13,446 nt of DNA from Bacteroidota bacterium (GTDB lineage: Bacteria > Bacteroidota > Bacteroidia > Bacteroidales > VadinHA17). The notes under the pieces were generated by a model. That model did not search any database and was not told where the DNA came from. It was given only the letters and a program-made list of their open reading frames with translations. The translations under genes and the position numbers were made by a program. Location of the stretch: positions 1 to 13,446 of the forward strand of contig JAKAXP010000039.1 in assembly GCA_021816545.1 (NCBI GenBank), read 5' to 3'. Below, piece after piece: positions 7,723 to 13,446 of this stretch; the stretch's first letter is position 1, and each line of letters begins with the position of its first letter.

Positions 7723-8736
7723 ATGAGCAGAGAAAATATCACAATAAAGGATATTGCGCGGGAACTCGGGATATCTCCATCAACAGTATCGAGGGCACTC
7801 AAGGACCATCCTGATATCAGCCAGTCAACCAGAGATGCGGTTAATGAACTCGCCGAGCGATGGAACTACCGGCCGAATCCCATTGCCCTCAGCCTTAAAA
7901 GCGGCTCATCCAAGACTATCGGCGTGATCATTCCGGACGTTGTACACTACTTCTTCTCAACTGTGATCAGCGGTATAGAGGATGTAGTTTACCAGCGCGA
8001 CTACAACATGATACTCTGCCAGAGCAACGAGATGTGGGAGCATGAGGTGAAGAACATCCGGACCCTCCTTTCCAGCCGTGTTGACGGCATCCTTGCATCC
8101 GTGGCAAAAACCACCACAGATTTCAGGCATTACCGCAGTATCCTTGACAAGGATATTCCGCTGGTATTCTTTGACCGTGCAGTGGAAGAAATCAGTACTG
8201 ACAGCGTGGTAATCGATGATGAAGCAGGAGCTTACAAGGCAGTCATTCATCTGCTTCGCACCGGGAAGAAAAGGATCGTTCATCTCTCAGGCCCCCCGCA
8301 GCTGGCAATCGCCCGCCACAGGCTCGACGGATACATGAAGGCCATGAAGGAATACCGCCTCACTCCCCCGGCCGAAGACATTATAAAATGCGATGATATT
8401 GAGAGTGCCGAACGGATAATACCGGCGCTCCTGACACGCACCCCCAGGCCTGAGGCATTCTTTACCGTCAATGACCTTACTGCAGCACAGACCCTGATGA
8501 TTGTAAAACGTCACGGTCTGAGGGTCCCCGAGGAAATAGCCATTGTCGGGTTCACAAACAGCCAGATAGCCACGCTCACTGATCCCGGCCTGACTTCAGT
8601 TGACCAGAAAGGATTTGAAATGGGGCAGACTGCCGCACGGCTGCTTATTGACCGGATAGAAAACCGCCGGGGATCAGTCCAGAACAAGATAATAACATCA
8701 GAGCTTGTAATCCGGGGCTCCTCCTCAGTGAGGTGA
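7723..8736 (+). CDS. LacI/GalR-family transcriptional regulator of the sus locus
   Basis: This 337-residue protein has the full LacI-family layout. Residues about 6-55 form the DNA-binding domain: ITIKDIARELGISPSTVSRAL, with SPSTVSRAL as the recognition helix, then the hinge segment RPNPIALSLKSGSS. The Leu in this segment would wedge into the central CpG of an operator. From residue 64 on, KTIGVIIPDVVHYFFSTVISG begins a periplasmic-binding-protein-like effector domain; RVDGILAS, FFDRAV, FFTVNDLTA and VPEEIAIVGF are typical of it. It is divergent from susC and shares a control region containing a LacI-type palindrome. In many Bacteroidota such regulators control maltodextrin loci in place of SusR. 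The effector is unknown; a malto-oligosaccharide or derivative is an inference. The ATG at 7723 puts the HTH at the usual distance from the N-terminus. The 3' end overlaps the convergent gene by 12 bp. Confidence 0.93.
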   Translation: MSRENITIKDIARELGISPSTVSRALKDHPDISQSTRDAVNELAERWNYRPNPIALSLKSGSSKTIGVIIPDVVHYFFSTVISGIEDVVYQRDYNMILCQSNEMWEHEVKNIRTLLSSRVDGILASVAKTTTDFRHYRSILDKDIPLVFFDRAVEEISTDSVVIDDEAGAYKAVIHLLRTGKKRIVHLSGPPQLAIARHRLDGYMKAMKEYRLTPPAEDIIKCDDIESAERIIPALLTRTPRPEAFFTVNDLTAAQTLMIVKRHGLRVPEEIAIVGFTNSQIATLTDPGLTSVDQKGFEMGQTAARLLIDRIENRRGSVQNKIITSELVIRGSSSVR

Positions 8737-9582
8737 CCCTCCCCCGGTAAACTCTTCCAGCATACCTTTTCTTCCGGCTCTTATCCCTTTAGGTGTCTCG
8801 GTGAGGGTGCAGCATTCAAAGTACGGGTCATGCTGAAACAGCAGCAGCCATTCATTCTGCAGCGCCTCCTGCAAAATCTCCTGCTTCTCGGCTATTGTGA
8901 CCAGAGGAAGCAGGTCATAAGCCATATTCCAGAGTAAAGGGATATGGGCAATTGTCGGGATCAGGTCCCCCGTATAAACAAGGGTCCTCTCGTTAAAGCT
9001 TATAACAGGCACTATCAGGCCCGGGGTATGACCGTAGCATATCCTGAGTGAAACGCCAGGGTATAGTTCACCCGGCTCATCAACCAGGTTCAGCTTCCCG
9101 CTTTCGCCGAATGGCCTGATATTTTCAGGGAGGAAGGCATCCTCTTCGCGGAGGTTTGACTCGTTGGCCCATTCCCACTGGGCACGGCTTATGTGGTATG
9201 TGGCATTAGGAAACACAGGAGAGGTACCCCATTCCGGTGTATTTACAAAACAGCCTCCGCAATGATCCGCATGCAGATGGGTGATAATCACATCTGTGAT
9301 ATCCTCAGGCCCGTAACCGCATCCGGCAAGACCGCCTGCAAGCCCTGATCCGCCGCTGAGATAAGCATGCCTGAAGAATTTTTCATCCTGCTTGTCACCC
9401 CACCCGGCATCCACGAGAATCACCCTTCCATCAGTCTCAATGATAAGGGAGGTGAGTGAAAGCTCAATTGTATTGAGTTCATCTGACTGCACCTGCCGGC
9501 CCCATAAAGCCTTCGGAATCACTCCGAACATGGCACCGCCGTCAACCCTGAAATTTGATATATTGAACAGTGACAATTTCAT
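8725..9582 (-). CDS. Metallo-beta-lactamase-fold hydrolase (lactonase/MPH-like subgroup)
   Basis: This predicted 285-residue enzyme has a dinuclear metal site. Ligands are visible in order: HLHADH (residues 102-107), the His of YGHTPG (His185), the Asp of YTGD (Asp206) and the His of FQHDP (His251). The N-terminal pattern GGAMFGVIPKALW and the later TGDLIPTIAHIP resemble the branch of the fold that includes N-acyl-homoserine lactonases and methyl parathion hydrolase. No signal peptide is seen, so it should be cytoplasmic. The substrate cannot be told from the sequence. The chosen ATG at 9580-9582 gives MKLSLFNISNFRVDGG, the usual start of the fold; an in-frame TTG 33 bases upstream would only add a non-conserved leader. 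The gene converges on the LacI-family gene with a 12-bp overlap and is divergent from the zupT-like gene. Confidence 0.88.
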   Translation of the reverse strand: MKLSLFNISNFRVDGGAMFGVIPKALWGRQVQSDELNTIELSLTSLIIETDGRVILVDAGWGDKQDEKFFRHAYLSGGSGLAGGLAGCGYGPEDITDVIITHLHADHCGGCFVNTPEWGTSPVFPNATYHISRAQWEWANESNLREEDAFLPENIRPFGESGKLNLVDEPGELYPGVSLRICYGHTPGLIVPVISFNERTLVYTGDLIPTIAHIPLLWNMAYDLLPLVTIAEKQEILQEALQNEWLLLFQHDPYFECCTLTETPKGIRAGRKGMLEEFTGGGSPH

Positions 9583-9600
9583 TTTGTGGCATATTAACGG

Positions 9601-9629
9601 CTGCAAGATAACCAATTTTGGTATTTTTG
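9601..9629 (+). promoter_or_regulatory. Candidate promoter of the zupT-like gene
   Basis: TATTTTTG at 9622-9629 matches the Bacteroidota -7 consensus TAnnTTTG exactly. The best upstream match is CTG at 9601-9603, 18 bases away, one mismatch from TTG. Transcription would begin near 9637, which favours the ATG at 9658 over the TTG at 9634 as the start. Confidence 0.45.
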
Positions 9630-9657
9630 GCTTTTGATAACCGACAGCACAGCAGCG

Positions 9658-10467
9658 ATGGACCCCGACTTCAACACGATATTATTTGCGTTCATGCTGA
9701 CTCTTTTTGCGGGTCTTTCAACCGGGGTAGGCAGCACAATTGCCTTCTTCGCGAAGAAAACCAACACGAAGTTCCTCACGGTCAGCCTTGGCTTTTCAGC
9801 AGGTGTGATGATCTATGTGTCGTTTGTGGAGATCTTCGTCAAGGGCCGGGAAGTGCTCACTGAAGCCATGGGATTGCGGCAGGGCTGGTGGCTGGCTGTC
9901 ATCGCCTTCTTCGGAGGAATAGCCCTCATTGGCATCATCGACAGGCTCATCCCCTCACAGGAGAACCCCCATGAGTTTAAAAAGATAGAAGGAGGCGACG
10001 AGGAACAGAGAAGCGGAAAGCTTCTGCGCATGGGAGCCATGACTGCAATTGCAATCGGTATCCATAACTTCCCCGAAGGCCTCGCCACATTTACAGCCGC
10101 CCTTTCCGATCCCCAGATCGGGGTGGCGATAGCCGTGGCTGTGGCCATACACAACATACCCGAAGGAATAGCCGTATCAGTACCGATTTATTACGCCACA
10201 GGGAGCAAACGCAAGGCTTTCAGGCTCTCATTCCTCAGCGGGATTGCCGAACCTGTGGGAGCACTGGCCGGTTATCTTATCCTGCTTCCGGTGATGAGTG
10301 ATACACTCATGGGAGTGCTCTTCTCGTTCGTTGCCGGCATCATGGTATTCATCTCTCTCGATGAACTGCTCCCGGCAGCAGAGAAGTACGGCGAACACCA
10401 TCTCTCAATCTACGGCCTGATATCTGGAATGGCTGTAATGGCACTCAGCCTCCTGCTTTTTAAATAA
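9658..10467 (+). CDS. zupT: ZIP-family divalent metal transporter, ZupT-like
   Basis: This 269-residue inner-membrane protein probably imports zinc and perhaps other divalent metals. About eight hydrophobic segments are visible. The two family signatures are intact: HNFPEGLATF (His136 to Phe145) and AIHNIPEGIAVSVPIYYA (His165-Glu169), which supply the metal-site His and Glu residues of helices four and five. SGIAEPVGALAGY and ISLDELLPAAEKYG follow as in ZupT. The loop between the third and fourth helices (about 98-122) is short and acidic, with only one His. Length is close to E. coli ZupT. An in-frame TTG 24 bases earlier is rejected because the ATG gives a normal ZupT N-terminus and fits the candidate promoter. 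There is no functional link to the sus genes. Confidence 0.9.
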   Translation: MDPDFNTILFAFMLTLFAGLSTGVGSTIAFFAKKTNTKFLTVSLGFSAGVMIYVSFVEIFVKGREVLTEAMGLRQGWWLAVIAFFGGIALIGIIDRLIPSQENPHEFKKIEGGDEEQRSGKLLRMGAMTAIAIGIHNFPEGLATFTAALSDPQIGVAIAVAVAIHNIPEGIAVSVPIYYATGSKRKAFRLSFLSGIAEPVGALAGYLILLPVMSDTLMGVLFSFVAGIMVFISLDELLPAAEKYGEHHLSIYGLISGMAVMALSLLLFK

Positions 10468-10498
10468 ACAAAACCTGACCAAATCTGTTGGATAAGTA

Positions 10499-10506
10499 TA
10501 TATTTG
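10499..10506 (+). promoter_or_regulatory. -7 element of the small beta-barrel gene
   Basis: TATATTTG matches TAnnTTTG exactly, and the next base is C as in many strong Bacteroidota promoters. A CTG 21 bases upstream (10475-10477) is a weak -33 candidate. Transcription from about 10513 would leave a leader of about 20 bases before the ATG at 10533. Confidence 0.6.
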
Positions 10507-10532
10507 CAAGTTTTATAAACCAAAACAGAATT

Positions 10533-11003
10533 ATGATGAAAAGAACACTGACTGTCATTCTGGTGTTGGCAGCCATGGCAACGGGAGCCCAGGCCCAGAG
10601 TTACAAATCGGCTATCGGCCTCAGGGGAGGTGATCCTTCAGGTATTACCTTCAAGACCTTCATTAACAGCACAAATGCACTTGAGCTTATTGCCGGAACA
10701 GGTTACTGGGGACATAACTTTGTTGTCACCGGTTTTTATCAGTGGCAGAAACCGACTGACTGGACACCAAACCTCGACTGGTTCATCGGCCCCGGAGCAC
10801 ATCTCGGCTTCTGGAATGATTATTATAAGGACCAGTACAGTACCGGCATCCTGATTGGCGTTGATGGCATAATCGGACTCGAATATACATTCGATGACAT
10901 TCCGCTGAATCTTAGTATGGGTGTAGGGCCTGCCGTCCAACTGACAACCGGCCCCGGCTTCATCTACTGGAACGGCGGATTTGCAGTCAGATACATCTTC
11001 TAG
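10533..11003 (+). CDS. Small predicted outer-membrane beta-barrel protein, function unknown
   Basis: This 156-residue protein has a clear signal peptide (MMKRTLTVILVLAAMATGAQA, cleavage near AQA|QS). The mature part is about 135 residues of alternating polar and hydrophobic strands rich in Gly and aromatic residues, for example AIGLRGG, LELIAGTGYWG, NFVVTGFYQW, LDWFIGPGAHLGFW, GIIGLEYTF and LSMGVGPAVQL. It ends in FAVRYIF, the terminal Phe pattern recognised by the BAM complex. An eight-stranded barrel is likely. Similar small barrels are common and mostly uncharacterised in Bacteroidota. The start at 10533 is chosen because it begins the signal peptide and lies downstream of the promoter; the next codon is also ATG. 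A longer frame from a TTG at 10488 would start inside the promoter. Its role cannot be inferred from neighbours. Confidence 0.8.
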   Translation: MMKRTLTVILVLAAMATGAQAQSYKSAIGLRGGDPSGITFKTFINSTNALELIAGTGYWGHNFVVTGFYQWQKPTDWTPNLDWFIGPGAHLGFWNDYYKDQYSTGILIGVDGIIGLEYTFDDIPLNLSMGVGPAVQLTTGPGFIYWNGGFAVRYIF

Positions 11004-11064
11004 GAGAGAATTAACCTGACTTCGCAGGGCGGATCTGAAGAGGAAACATTTTTTTGAATAATTT

Positions 11065-11095
11065 TTTGCAGATTAAAAAAAAGATGCCATCTTTG
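11065..11095 (+). promoter_or_regulatory. Promoter of tRNA-Glu and probably rpsT
   Basis: TTTG at 11065-11068 and CATCTTTG at 11088-11095 are separated by 19 bases. This fits the Bacteroidota -33/-7 layout with one mismatch in the -7 element. The predicted transcription start, near 11102, is about 18 bases before the tRNA. Confidence 0.6.
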
Positions 11096-11119
11096 CATCC
11101 GCTTTTTTAAGTTCTTTAA

Positions 11120-11191
11120 GGTCCATTCGTCTAGTGGTTAGGACGTCAGGTTTTCATCCTGGTAACAGGGGTTCGATTCCCCTATGGACTA
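11120..11191 (+). tRNA. tRNA-Glu (anticodon TTC)
   Basis: The 72 bases fold into a full cloverleaf. The acceptor stem GGTCCAT pairs with ATGGACT, with a G-U at the first pair. The D arm is GTCT-AGTGGTTA-GGAC. The anticodon arm is TCAGG-TTTTCAT-CCTGG with anticodon TTC at 11153-11155. A four-base variable region TAAC precedes the T arm AGGGG-TTCGATT-CCCCT, and the discriminator base is A. The 3' CCA is not encoded. It lies 23 bases before rpsT with no terminator between them. Confidence 0.96.
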
Positions 11192-11214
11192 CGAAATTAC
11201 ACTAAACAAACATT

Positions 11215-11469
11215 ATGGCTAACCATAAGTCGGCACTCAAAGCCGCAAGACAGGCAGAGACCCGGAAGGAAGACAACAAGTACTACGCCCGTACAATGCG
11301 TAATTCTCTCAAGAAGATGCGCAAGACCACTGAGAAGGCAGAGGCAGAAAAGATGCTTCCCGAGCTCAGCGCCATGCTTGACAAGCTTGCAAAGAAGAAT
11401 GTCATCCACAAGAACAAGGCTTCCAACCTCAAGTCTTCGATAACGAAACACGCTCAGAGCCTGAAATAG
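11215..11469 (+). CDS. rpsT: 30S ribosomal protein S20
   Basis: This 84-residue, Lys-rich, largely helical protein binds 16S rRNA in the bottom of the small subunit. MANHKSALKAARQAETRK at the N-terminus and KKNVIHKNKASNLKSSITK near the C-terminus are diagnostic of S20, and the length is normal. It starts 23 bases after the tRNA-Glu gene. No separate promoter is evident in that short gap, so it is probably made from the tRNA transcript after processing. A strong terminator follows about 20 bases after the stop. Confidence 0.98.
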   Translation: MANHKSALKAARQAETRKEDNKYYARTMRNSLKKMRKTTEKAEAEKMLPELSAMLDKLAKKNVIHKNKASNLKSSITKHAQSLK

Positions 11470-11490
11470 GGTTCTATTCCAGATATTTTC

Positions 11491-11525
11491 ACAGCCGTCG
11501 CTTCATTGTGACGGCTGTTTTTTTT
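11491..11525 (+). terminator. Intrinsic terminator after rpsT
   Basis: ACAGCCGTC (11491-11499) and GACGGCTGT (11510-11518) form a perfect 9-bp stem around a 10-base loop, followed by a run of eight T. This is a textbook rho-independent terminator for the tRNA-Glu/rpsT unit. Confidence 0.93.
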
Positions 11526-11561
11526 ATATTGCAGCGGGATAATACGTTTTGCTGCATGTCA

Positions 11562-12239
11562 ATGAAAATCACAGACTGGGCTGTCGAGGACAGGCCCCGT
11601 GAGCGGCTCTGGAACAAGGGCCCTTCAAGCCTCAGCGATGCTGAGCTGTTAGCCATTCTGATAGGATCAGGAACAAGGAACAACTCCGCCCTTGACCTGG
11701 CACGCGAACTGCTGGCACTTGCCGGCAACTCACTCGGTCAGCTGGGAAGACTCAGCGCGGGAGAGATACGCAAGATCAAAGGTATGGGTGAAGCAAAAGC
11801 CGTAACCATTGCTGCCGCCCTCGAACTTGGCCGGCGCCGCAAGATGGCAGAGGCCTCCGAAAACCCCCAGATCCGTTCATCAGCCGATGTGTTCAGCATC
11901 ATCAGCCCGCTGATGGAAGACCTCACCCACGAGGAGTTCTGGATACTCTTTCTCAACAGGGCCAACCGAGTCACCGGCCGCATGAAGATCAGCCAGGGAG
12001 GTGTCAGCGGCACCGTCACCGACGTCCGGATAGTAATGAAGAAGGCTATTGAGACACTGGCATCAGGACTTGTAATCTGTCACAATCATCCATCGGGAAA
12101 TACAAGTCCCAGTGACTCTGACATCCGGATCACCCAGAAAATTAAGGAGGCAGGTGCACTGATGGATATTCAGCTCCTTGATCACCTGATTGTAGCCGGC
12201 AAGGATTATTACAGCTTCGCAGATAACGGGGCGCTGTAA
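11562..12239 (+). CDS. radC: RadC-family JAB/MPN-domain protein
   Basis: This 225-residue protein belongs to the RadC (UPF0758) family, named for DNA repair although its biochemical role is unsettled. The N-terminal part (MKITDWAVEDRPRERL, then LSDAELLAILIGSGT) leads into a helix-hairpin-helix segment (IRKIKGMGEAKAVTIAAALELGRR, about 69-92). The C-terminal half is a JAB1/MPN domain with a complete JAMM zinc motif: Glu in HEEFW (about 124-125), HNHPSG (His174, His176), Ser184 and Asp187. The start at 11562 aligns with the usual family N-terminus; an ATG two codons earlier at 11556 is an equal alternative. Frames beginning at a GTG at 11508 would lie in the rpsT terminator. It follows that terminator closely and so needs its own promoter; no clear one is seen. 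Confidence 0.95.
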   Translation: MKITDWAVEDRPRERLWNKGPSSLSDAELLAILIGSGTRNNSALDLARELLALAGNSLGQLGRLSAGEIRKIKGMGEAKAVTIAAALELGRRRKMAEASENPQIRSSADVFSIISPLMEDLTHEEFWILFLNRANRVTGRMKISQGGVSGTVTDVRIVMKKAIETLASGLVICHNHPSGNTSPSDSDIRITQKIKEAGALMDIQLLDHLIVAGKDYYSFADNGAL

Positions 12240-12248
12240 ACCAGGGAG

Positions 12249-12295
12249 GCCGCCGGTATGTGCCGTTCTAACCTGCCGTCAGCCGGCGGGGCAGG
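12249..12295. terminator. Possible GC-rich hairpins between convergent radC and folK
   Basis: The 58-bp gap between the two convergent genes holds overlapping inverted repeats: CCGCCGG (12250-12256) with CCGGCGG (12283-12289), and CCTGCC (12272-12277) with GGCAGG (12290-12295). They cannot form at the same time. Neither is followed by a T-run, so termination is uncertain. Confidence 0.3.
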
Positions 12296-12297
12296 AT

Positions 12298-12810
12298 TCA
12301 GAACTGCCGGGCAGCAAGCCTGACATCGGAGTTGTCTTCACAGAACTGAAGCATCTCTGCAACAGTAAGGCCTGTTACCGGATGAACCGTCTCCGGCGAT
12401 ACCTCCATGAGCGGCTCCAGCACAAACCTCCTCGAGTGAAGCTTCGGATGGGGAACCTCAAGCCCGGGAATGGAGATGACCCGGTCATCCCAGAAGAGAA
12501 TGTCAAGGTCAATGATGCGCGACTCATACTTCCCTCCTCCGCTCTTTTTGCGTCCCATACGTCCTTCAATTGACCTGAAGCGCTGAATGAGACCTTTTGG
12601 ATCAAGTGCCGTCTCCAGTACAATGACCATGTTCAGGAACTGCTCATCGGCATCAAATCCCCATGGCTCCGTCTCCCATACCGATGATGTGGCTATGATC
12701 TCACCGGCCTCTTCCCTGATCAGCTCCATGGCACGTCGCAGGGCGGCAAAACGGTCTCCGAGGTTGCTTCCCAGGCCGGCAATGACTTTTGAAGAAGCTG
12801 ATAATTTCAT
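12298..12810 (-). CDS. folK: 2-amino-4-hydroxy-6-hydroxymethyldihydropteridine diphosphokinase (HPPK)
   Basis: This 170-residue cytoplasmic enzyme of folate synthesis moves pyrophosphate from ATP to 6-hydroxymethyl-dihydropterin. Diagnostic motifs are in order: GLGSNLGDR (12-20), SSVWETEPWG (42-51), the HPPK signature KYESRIIDLDIL (94-105) with Arg98 and the Mg-binding Asp101 and Asp103, and PHPKLHSRRFVLEPL (120-134). The length is typical and nothing is missing. It is convergent with radC and divergent from sppA, with 71 bp between the two start codons. On the minus strand CATCTTTA (complement of 12830-12837) is a possible -7 element for this gene. Confidence 0.97.
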   Translation of the reverse strand: MKLSASSKVIAGLGSNLGDRFAALRRAMELIREEAGEIIATSSVWETEPWGFDADEQFLNMVIVLETALDPKGLIQRFRSIEGRMGRKKSGGGKYESRIIDLDILFWDDRVISIPGLEVPHPKLHSRRFVLEPLMEVSPETVHPVTGLTVAEMLQFCEDNSDVRLAARQF

Positions 12811-12852
12811 AACAAGCGCTTTAGGGCCTTAAAGATGCCTGATTTTTTTATA

Positions 12853-12864
12853 ATTTGGCCAAAT
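12853..12864. repeat. 12-bp palindrome ATTTGGCCAAAT between folK and sppA
   Basis: ATTTGGCCAAAT is a perfect 12-bp palindrome in the short divergent promoter region, 18 bases before the sppA ATG and 42 bases before the folK ATG. Each strand carries a TTTG that could be a promoter element. It could be an operator for a dimeric regulator or a chance AT-rich palindrome. Confidence 0.4.
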
Positions 12865-12881
12865 AAATCAACAGTACAGAG

Positions 12882-13446
12882 ATGAAAACCTTCCTTAAAA
12901 TGGTCCTGGCCGTGATAACAGGACTCATAATCACCAGTCTCCTCTTTTTCGTGGTTACCCTCTCGGTATTTTCCGGGATGGCTGCTGCAGGCAAGAAACA
13001 GGTAACGATACCTGAAAAAACAGTACTTGTTATGAAGACCGGTGCCCTGATTCCTGACAGGTCACAGAGCAATCCGTTCACTGCACTTGACCCGCTGACA
13101 ATGTCATTTACCCAGACACCCGGCCTCAACGAGATTCTTAAGAACCTGAAAAAGGCAGCAAAAGACGAAAACGTAAGCGGCATCCTGATCGAAAACGGCA
13201 CCATGCCATCAGGCTGGGCTACAGCCGATGAGATCCGCACAGCCCTGAATGAATTCAGGGAGAGCGGTAAATTCGTTTACTCCTATTCTGACTATGTGCT
13301 GATGCAGGAGAGCTATTTCATCTCCACCGCTGCAGACGCCGTATGGATAAGCCCCACATCAATGTTCGACTTCAAGGGCCTTGCCGCCGAAGTCTCCTTC
13401 TACAAGGACGCCCTCGAGAAACTCGGAGTGGAGGTGCAGGTTATAA
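12882..13446 (+). CDS. sppA: Signal peptide peptidase SppA, 5' part (cut by window end)
   Basis: The frame starts at ATG 12882 and stays open to the window end, giving 188 residues of a protein usually near 590. An N-terminal membrane segment (about residues 7-32, VLAVITGLIITSLLFFVVTL) would anchor it in the inner membrane with the protease domain outside. VLVMKTGALIPDRS, then SGILIENG, KFVYSYSDYV, YFISTAADAVWISPTSMFDFKGLAAEV and LEKLGVEVQVI match the first repeat of 67K-type SppA. This serine/lysine peptidase degrades cleaved signal peptides and membrane fragments. The catalytic Lys (in GKxKS) would follow just after the window edge and the Ser much later, so activity cannot be judged. The AT-rich TTTTATAATTTG (around 12846-12857) may be its promoter. 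Confidence 0.93.
   Translation, partial: MKTFLKMVLAVITGLIITSLLFFVVTLSVFSGMAAAGKKQVTIPEKTVLVMKTGALIPDRSQSNPFTALDPLTMSFTQTPGLNEILKNLKKAAKDENVSGILIENGTMPSGWATADEIRTALNEFRESGKFVYSYSDYVLMQESYFISTAADAVWISPTSMFDFKGLAAEVSFYKDALEKLGVEVQVI

Noticed and set aside
8725..9582. Naming the metallo-hydrolase as a quorum-quenching AHL lactonase (AiiA)
   Set aside because: The fold and metal ligands are clear, but substrate cannot be read from motifs and no signalling genes are nearby.
9583..9615. TTG start extending the metallo-hydrolase by 11 residues
   Set aside because: The extra residues are not conserved-looking, and the downstream ATG gives the normal family N-terminus.
10488..10532. TTG start extending the small barrel protein upstream of its signal peptide
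   Set aside because: It would put coding sequence across the exact -7 box and ahead of the signal peptide.
11020..11058. Possible terminator after the small barrel gene (CTTC...GAAG followed by a T-run)
   Set aside because: The stem is short and needs a bulge, and GAGGAAACA separates it from the T-run, so support is too weak for a feature.
11508..11561. GTG start extending radC into the rpsT terminator
   Set aside because: The frame begins inside the terminator stem; the family N-terminus aligns with the ATG at 11562.

Overview
The window looks like a chromosome segment from a member of the phylum Bacteroidota, probably class Bacteroidia. It has a SusC/SusD outer-membrane glycan uptake locus, lipoprotein signal peptides followed by charged residues, little Shine-Dalgarno sequence, and several promoters resembling the Bacteroidota sigma-ABfr pattern (TTG or TTTG near -33, TAnnTTTG near -7). 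Base composition looks fairly balanced. I see no mobile element, CRISPR array or rRNA.

Region 1 (1-7495, all minus strand) is a starch/maltodextrin-type polysaccharide utilization locus. In transcription order it runs: SusC-like TonB-dependent transporter (7495-4535), SusD-like glycan-binding lipoprotein (4514-2889), SusE-like starch-binding lipoprotein (2870-1818), a SusF-position lipoprotein with two FN3-like modules ahead of three starch-binding-like modules (1789-227), an intrinsic terminator-like hairpin (175-144), and the first 34 codons of a secreted protein that is probably an alpha-amylase (104-1, cut by the window edge). Spacers between susC, susD, susE and the SusF-like gene are 18-28 bp, so they form one operon. 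The hairpin probably lowers read-through into the last gene.

Region 2 (7496-8736) holds a 227-bp divergent control region and a plus-strand LacI-family regulator. The control region contains a 10-bp palindrome with a central CpG, typical of LacI-family operators, and further short repeats closer to susC. The likely logic is that the regulator senses a malto-oligosaccharide or derivative and controls both itself and the sus operon.

Region 3 (8725-11003) holds a metallo-beta-lactamase-fold hydrolase whose 3' end overlaps the regulator tail to tail, a divergently transcribed ZupT-like ZIP metal transporter, and a small predicted outer-membrane beta-barrel of unknown role with a good promoter.

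Region 4 (11004-13446) is housekeeping: tRNA-Glu(TTC) directly ahead of rpsT (ribosomal protein S20) and probably co-transcribed with it, a strong terminator, radC (JAB/MPN domain), folK (HPPK, folate synthesis) on the minus strand, and divergently the 5' part of sppA (signal peptide peptidase), cut by the window end.

No wholly new system stands out. The parts most worth a second look are the control region between susC and the LacI gene, the FN3-bearing SusF-like protein, the hairpin before the amylase gene, and the tRNA-Glu/rpsT arrangement.
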